From Pterois miles (taxonomy: Eukaryota; Chordata; Actinopteri; Perciformes; Scorpaenidae): a stretch of DNA of 64,000 nucleotides. A program made the translations under genes and the position numbers. Below the pieces are notes generated by a model that worked only from the letters and a program-made list of their open reading frames with translations, was not told the DNA's origin and made no database searches. The stretch lies in the NCBI GenBank assembly GCA_947000775.1, contig CAMQGK010000399.1, positions 2,906,501 through 2,970,500 of the forward strand. Direction: 5' to 3'. Of the stretch, positions 59,417-64,000 are shown in pieces (positions within the stretch are counted from its first letter, which is position 1; each line of letters opens with the position of its first letter).

Positions 59417-59422
59417 TTTATT
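59417..59422 (-). terminator. candidate poly(A) signal of a convergent minus-strand gene
   Basis: On the minus strand this reads GAATAAAG followed by a T-run and then T/G-rich sequence (59400 down to 59340), a good 3' end. It faces the tmem175 signal at 59318, about 95 bp away. In human the convergent neighbour of TMEM175 is DGKQ, so dgkq is a candidate by synteny alone; nothing coding is seen to test it. Confidence 0.4.
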
Positions 59423-59757
59423 CACCTCCGTACAGTAAACAGCTTCACAATATCCCTAAAAAGATATCAATATGGTTTATACATGACTTGGTATTGCCCC
59501 TGTATGAACAGCATACTTCCTCTGTATCGGTTTTCATCGTATCCACTTCAAAAGCTAGAGACTCTCATTAGAAAACATTTCTGCTCAAAGCAAATCAAAC
59601 TAAATATACACGAGATGATAAATTAAAAAGACAAGCAACCAAACATCTGCAGTGCATCATCATCTGACATTTGGGCTCCTAAATCTACCTTCTTCTCTCC
59701 TACCTTTATGTTTGTGTGCCTTCATAACGTCAATAAAAATATAAATAGTCGATCTAA

Positions 59758-61250
59758 TTTGAACTACAACTATAAATCTGATGAGTCTCGAGCGTGCCCG
59801 TGGAACAATACACTGCTTAATTATAATTATTAATTAATGCATTTAAGCGACACTGAATAAAGGAATTAAATTTACATTGGCCAATTAATAGTAACTGATG
59901 AAATAAAACTAAAATAATAACTTCATTATTGTCTTCTGCAAACTATTTAACTTTTTGCTTTTGTTATTCTGTTTGCACGTTTCTTCTAAATGGAGCTGAA
60001 ACAATAAGTCCATTAACTGACTGATAGCTGATTAATCATTAACTACTATTTTAATCATTAACATATCATTAATTAATTAATCAATTAACTTCCCTTTTTT
60101 GTACTTTTTTCGGACATTTCTCTGATTTTTTTTTCCTCACATTTGTCAGACATCTTTAATAGTTAAGAGTTAATAGTTTGAGTTATTTATTTGTCAAAAC
60201 TCTTCTGAAGTTTCAGAAAAACACTGATGGATTTAAATTAAATTTATATTTAAGTGAATATTAAATGGAAACTACAGAATAAAAGCAGAAAAAAATCTAA
60301 TAATAGTAATAATACTAGTAAAAATAATTGAAACAGTAGATGATAGCTGTATATTGTTTTGTTTTGTGTATTGTATTTTTATAGTTTCCATGTTTCAAAG
60401 TTTTTGCAATAGCATCATTAAAATGTAAACTATCTAAATCACGTTAGTGTTTTTAATGTTATTTTAATGCACTGATTGACTGATTTATTCACCAATAACT
60501 AAGTTTAGTTATTCTGGTGGCAAACTCCAGACTATAAAAACAGCTTTAAAAAAAGATTCAAATAATTTGAACTACAACTATAAATCTAGAGTCCTGAATG
60601 TGCCGATGAAAAAGAAACACAGTTTTTATTTACAATAGTGAATTTACGCATTTAAATGACACCATATAAATTAATTAGGTTTACATATTGATGATGTAGT
60701 TGATAAAACTACTGGTAAAGAAGTTATTTACCATTTAATAGTTCAACCTTATTATTGAGTTTTGAGAACAAAGACATTTTTAAATGACTTGCAAAATACT
60801 TCCACTCTTTTATTTTGTTATTCTGTTTCTGTGTGTCTTCTAACGAGAGCTGATACAACTAGTCGATTAATTGATGAGCTGATTGATGATCAGCTATTTT
60901 AGTAACCGAGTCATTTATCCATGAAAAACTCCTCTCAAGTGTGAAGATTATCTGACATTTTACAGACAAAACAATGAACTAATTGATTGAAAATTATTTA
61001 AATCAATTTAAATTTAATGAAAATGAAAGAATAAAAGCAGAAGAATTAATAAGAATAATAGTACTACTACTACTAATAATAGTATTGAACATCAGTTCAT
61101 AGTTTCTTCCATCTTTCTTTTTAATATTCATTCATTTAAACACAAAAATATAGGTTTTTGAATTATTAAAATGTAATAACAGCGTTGGATTATTCCAGAG
61201 GCACACTCGAGACTCCATATAAAAACAGCTTTGAAAAAAGGTTTAAATAC
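59758..61250. repeat. diverged tandem duplication, units of about 0.8 and 0.7 kb
   Basis: Copy 1 is 59758-60565 and copy 2 is 60566 to about 61250. Both start with TTTGAACTACAACTATAAAT. Both then carry GCATTTAA with GACACNATA-type sequence, TTTTGTTATTCTGTTT, TCTTCTAANNNGAGCTGA, and near their ends GACT..ATAAAAACAGCTTT. Similarity is patchy, so this is an old event and not a transposon pair. Confidence 0.7.
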
Positions 61251-62114
61251 TTCGACCCTCTGCTGTTTGCGAGTTGACTTTTGGTCAGATTGCTTTAGTG
61301 TCCTGGTGTCTCGATGCTTTGCTTCATCTTGTTCAGTATGTAAGTTGAACACAGAAAAGCCTGTAAAGCAGTCGCGTGTTTCCCACAGAGAGGCTTTAGT
61401 TATAGATTTATACAGTACAATACAGCTGGTCCCCAAAATCCACCCAGCAGCCCCATTCACTTCAAATGGGGGTTAAAAAAAAAAACACCCTAAAATGCAC
61501 TTCTACGTATGAGGAAGACATGAACAAAGTGGACAAATAAATTATAACACCCTCTTGAACAGAACAGAGTGACTCCCATTGCACAGGCCACAGATGCAAA
61601 TGTTAGCAGCCCAGTTCCAAGCTCCCTTCGCTTTTTGCTCATTTTTCAGAACAAAGAGAGGAGGTAGGAAGGAGGCGACAGTTTTTTTTTTTTTAATAAC
61701 GGAAGGAAATCAGTGTTAATAAGACAGTGCTTTGGTAAACATTTCTCTCTGAAAAGGTCAATCAGAGAACCTCATCGGCTCCGTAACACGCTTATAACGC
61801 ATCGTCTTATCGCACCGGTGGTGAACGTGTGATTAACCATAAATGCCAAAGACTTACTGTTGACTTCAATGATCCGACCCACATTCTAAGAAATCAACTT
61901 GCATAAGTTACCGCTGATAAAACCACCGCCCATCAGATTGTTTATATATTTAAAGATATGTGTAAATACAGTACTGTATGTAACACACATTGTAGAGTAT
62001 GTAGGCTCCAAATGTACTTCTGTTATCACTGATAACATCTTATATTGCAAACTACATTCAAAACTTGATACTTTAACAGTGATCTGATGCATAACAAGAC
62101 TTAAAAATAGCATG

Positions 62115-62139
62115 TTTTTTTTTTTTTTTTTTTTTTTTT
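62115..62139. repeat. poly(T) tract of about 25 bp
   Basis: An uninterrupted T run in AT-rich flank. It could be the poly(A) tail of a minus-strand retroposed copy, but no body is recognised next to it. Confidence 0.8.
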
Positions 62140-64000
62140 AAACAAACATTGAGTCCAAGGGTGTGGACATCCACCTCCCCAGCCCCACCGCTACAGTGCA
62201 ACTAAAATCATTGGTTAAATTAATAAAGTAAGCACAGACTTTTATTTTAAAGGAAGAGTCCACCATTTGGGAAATCCTTCGCCTATGTCCAAGACTTTGA
62301 TAAGCTCAATATCACACTCATGCATGTGTGTTTGGTATGGATTCTAGAGGTAGGAAGCCATTAGCCTAGCTTAGCATAAAGACTGGAAGCTGGGGGAAAG
62401 AGACTGACTTTCTTCAAAATTGCACCTCTTAAGCTCACAAACTAACAGGCATATCTTGCTTGTTTTATCAGCACAGAAACAAAACTGTAAAAAAAAAAAC
62501 GACAATTTAAACTCTATAATGTTACTGTGCTTTCTACAATGTCGCATTAGGACTGGTAAAAATAAATAAATTATGGGGACAGGAGAGAAGGGTAATATTC
62601 AGAGAAAAAACATATTATTCTTCTCTGAAATTTAAGCGGTACATTCACAGGAAAAAAACTGAAATTTCAGAGAAAAACAACTCAAATCAGTGTGTTGTTT
62701 TCTTCTGAACGGGCCCAGTTTACAGCACTGTCTCTTTAAGGTCCTGATGCTGAGGATAATACTGAGATTCTGGGCTTAAATCACGAGTATTTCCTTACAG
62801 CTAAATCTGATCGCACAGCAGAATCTGATTAGGTCATCCACTGCAGGCATAACACACAGCAAGCAGCGGCGTCTGGCGTGATCAGGTTGATCCTTTATTC
62901 TTGCAATTTTTTTACTTTAATAGCCGAGAATTTGTGAGGTTTTTTTCCTCGCAGATTTATGACAATTAAAAAAATATATTCTTGGAAATTTACCACTATA
63001 ATTTCAAAGAATATCCAAGCTTTTTTCTCATAAATTTAGTCATTAATCTCAGATAATTAAATGTTTTTCTCACAGATTTATGACTTTATAATCTCAGAGA
63101 AATCAATCAATCAAAGTATTTTCTCGGAAATTTATGAATTTTTGCTAGTAAATTTTCAACTTAAATCTTAAACTTCAACTTAAATCTTAAAAAAATATTG
63201 CAAATTTATGTCTTTAATCTCTGAAAGTTTTTTTTCTTGCAGATTAATGACTTTATGATCTCAAGAGAATATTACATTTTTTTTATTGTTACCACTTTGA
63301 TGTTGTAAAATATCCCAGATGTTGAGCTTTATGTGCGTTGGTACAGTAGGTTCCTAATCTTGGTGCTATTCACCTCCCAGCTCCGGCTCCAGACATGAGA
63401 GTGATATCGATCTAATCTCATTCTCGGCAAGATTAAGCAGATTTTCCAAATGTCAAACTGTTCCTTTAAATTCTTTTGCAATCTCCTGTTAAGATTCACC
63501 CAGAAACACCCTCTAAATAAGCAGCAACCTCAGGTCAAATCTACATCTCTACCTCATAAAAATCTAATTTGTTCATGCTAAAGGCTACAAATGCTTTACA
63601 TCTCTATTTTTGCATATCATTTCTCATAGCTTAAAAGTGTTTTTTCTTCCCCCCAGCAGGTCAAACAAGTAAGTTATAGTATGTATTAGGTATTCGTTCT
63701 GCTAAATATATTCAATATATTTATGTACAATACATTAACTTGAGTGCTGATGCTCTAGTTTCTGCGTTAACATGCCTACAGTCAATCTGAGTTGACTTTA
63801 ATTGTGCAAGTTATTTTAGATTCAGACTGAAACCTAGAAGCAAGAAGTGGAAGAAGAGAATAAACATGGCTTAGTTTAGCAATAGCCCGAGACAGGACTT
63901 GCGTACATGCTACATGTTTCGTTAAACTGTGAGGTTAGGACCATTAAATAGAGCATAGTATATAAAACAGTGTCTACAGTATTCTGACAACCCTGCTGTG

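Larger units (their letters stand above)
59402..64000 (-). other. AT-rich region, possibly 3' UTR and flank of the convergent gene
   Basis: I find no splice-flanked conserved exon on either strand. The region is very AT-rich, has a local tandem duplication (59758-61250), a T25 run (62115-62139), and TAATTA-rich stretches. If the minus-strand poly(A) signal at 59417 is real, at least the left part is its 3' UTR. How far the UTR extends cannot be judged. Confidence 0.3.

Overview
The window looks like nuclear DNA of a bony (teleost) fish. It is AT-rich, intron-bearing and mostly non-coding. It is packed with repeats typical of fish: tRNA-derived SINEs, a degraded Tc1/mariner transposase, hAT-like non-autonomous elements, L2/CR1-like and RTE-like LINE fragments, and long (CA)n tracts. 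I cannot name the species.

The one gene I can read end to end is tmem175, the endolysosomal K+/H+ channel, on the plus strand at 48251-55384. Ten coding exons with GT-AG introns join in frame to a 522-residue protein with two homologous channel repeats. A GC-richer promoter with ETS-like motifs precedes it. A long 3' UTR follows, probably ending near 59345 and containing an old tandem duplication. About 95 bp further on, a poly(A) signal points the other way, so a minus-strand gene probably converges on tmem175 from the right. In human the convergent neighbour of TMEM175 is DGKQ, but no coding exon of the neighbour is visible here.

Layout. 1-4500: intergenic or intronic DNA with two (CA)n tracts and a repeat fragment. 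4521-4990: candidate first exon of an unidentified minus-strand gene with a CpG-rich 5' flank. 5000-44500: a long stretch without recognisable exons, holding SINEs, two inverted arrays of one 55-bp minisatellite (10.65 and 23.0 kb), a Tc1 relic, a LINE 3' end, several DNA-transposon remnants and a few unique GC-richer patches that may be conserved regulatory DNA. 44559-45080: candidate minus-strand promoter and non-coding first exon. 45381-45905: a 34-bp minisatellite. 48100-59345: tmem175. 59400-64000: AT-rich sequence, probably 3' UTR or flank of the convergent gene, with a second diverged tandem duplication.

I found no new multi-gene system. The most useful points are the homopolymer-distorted SINE at 7.9-8.2 kb (likely an assembly error), the inverted minisatellite pair, the tandem duplication of the tmem175 3' UTR, and a YSD instead of FSD signature in the first channel repeat. 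Transmembrane boundaries, human residue numbers and human gene order come from memory and reading by eye, not from computation.
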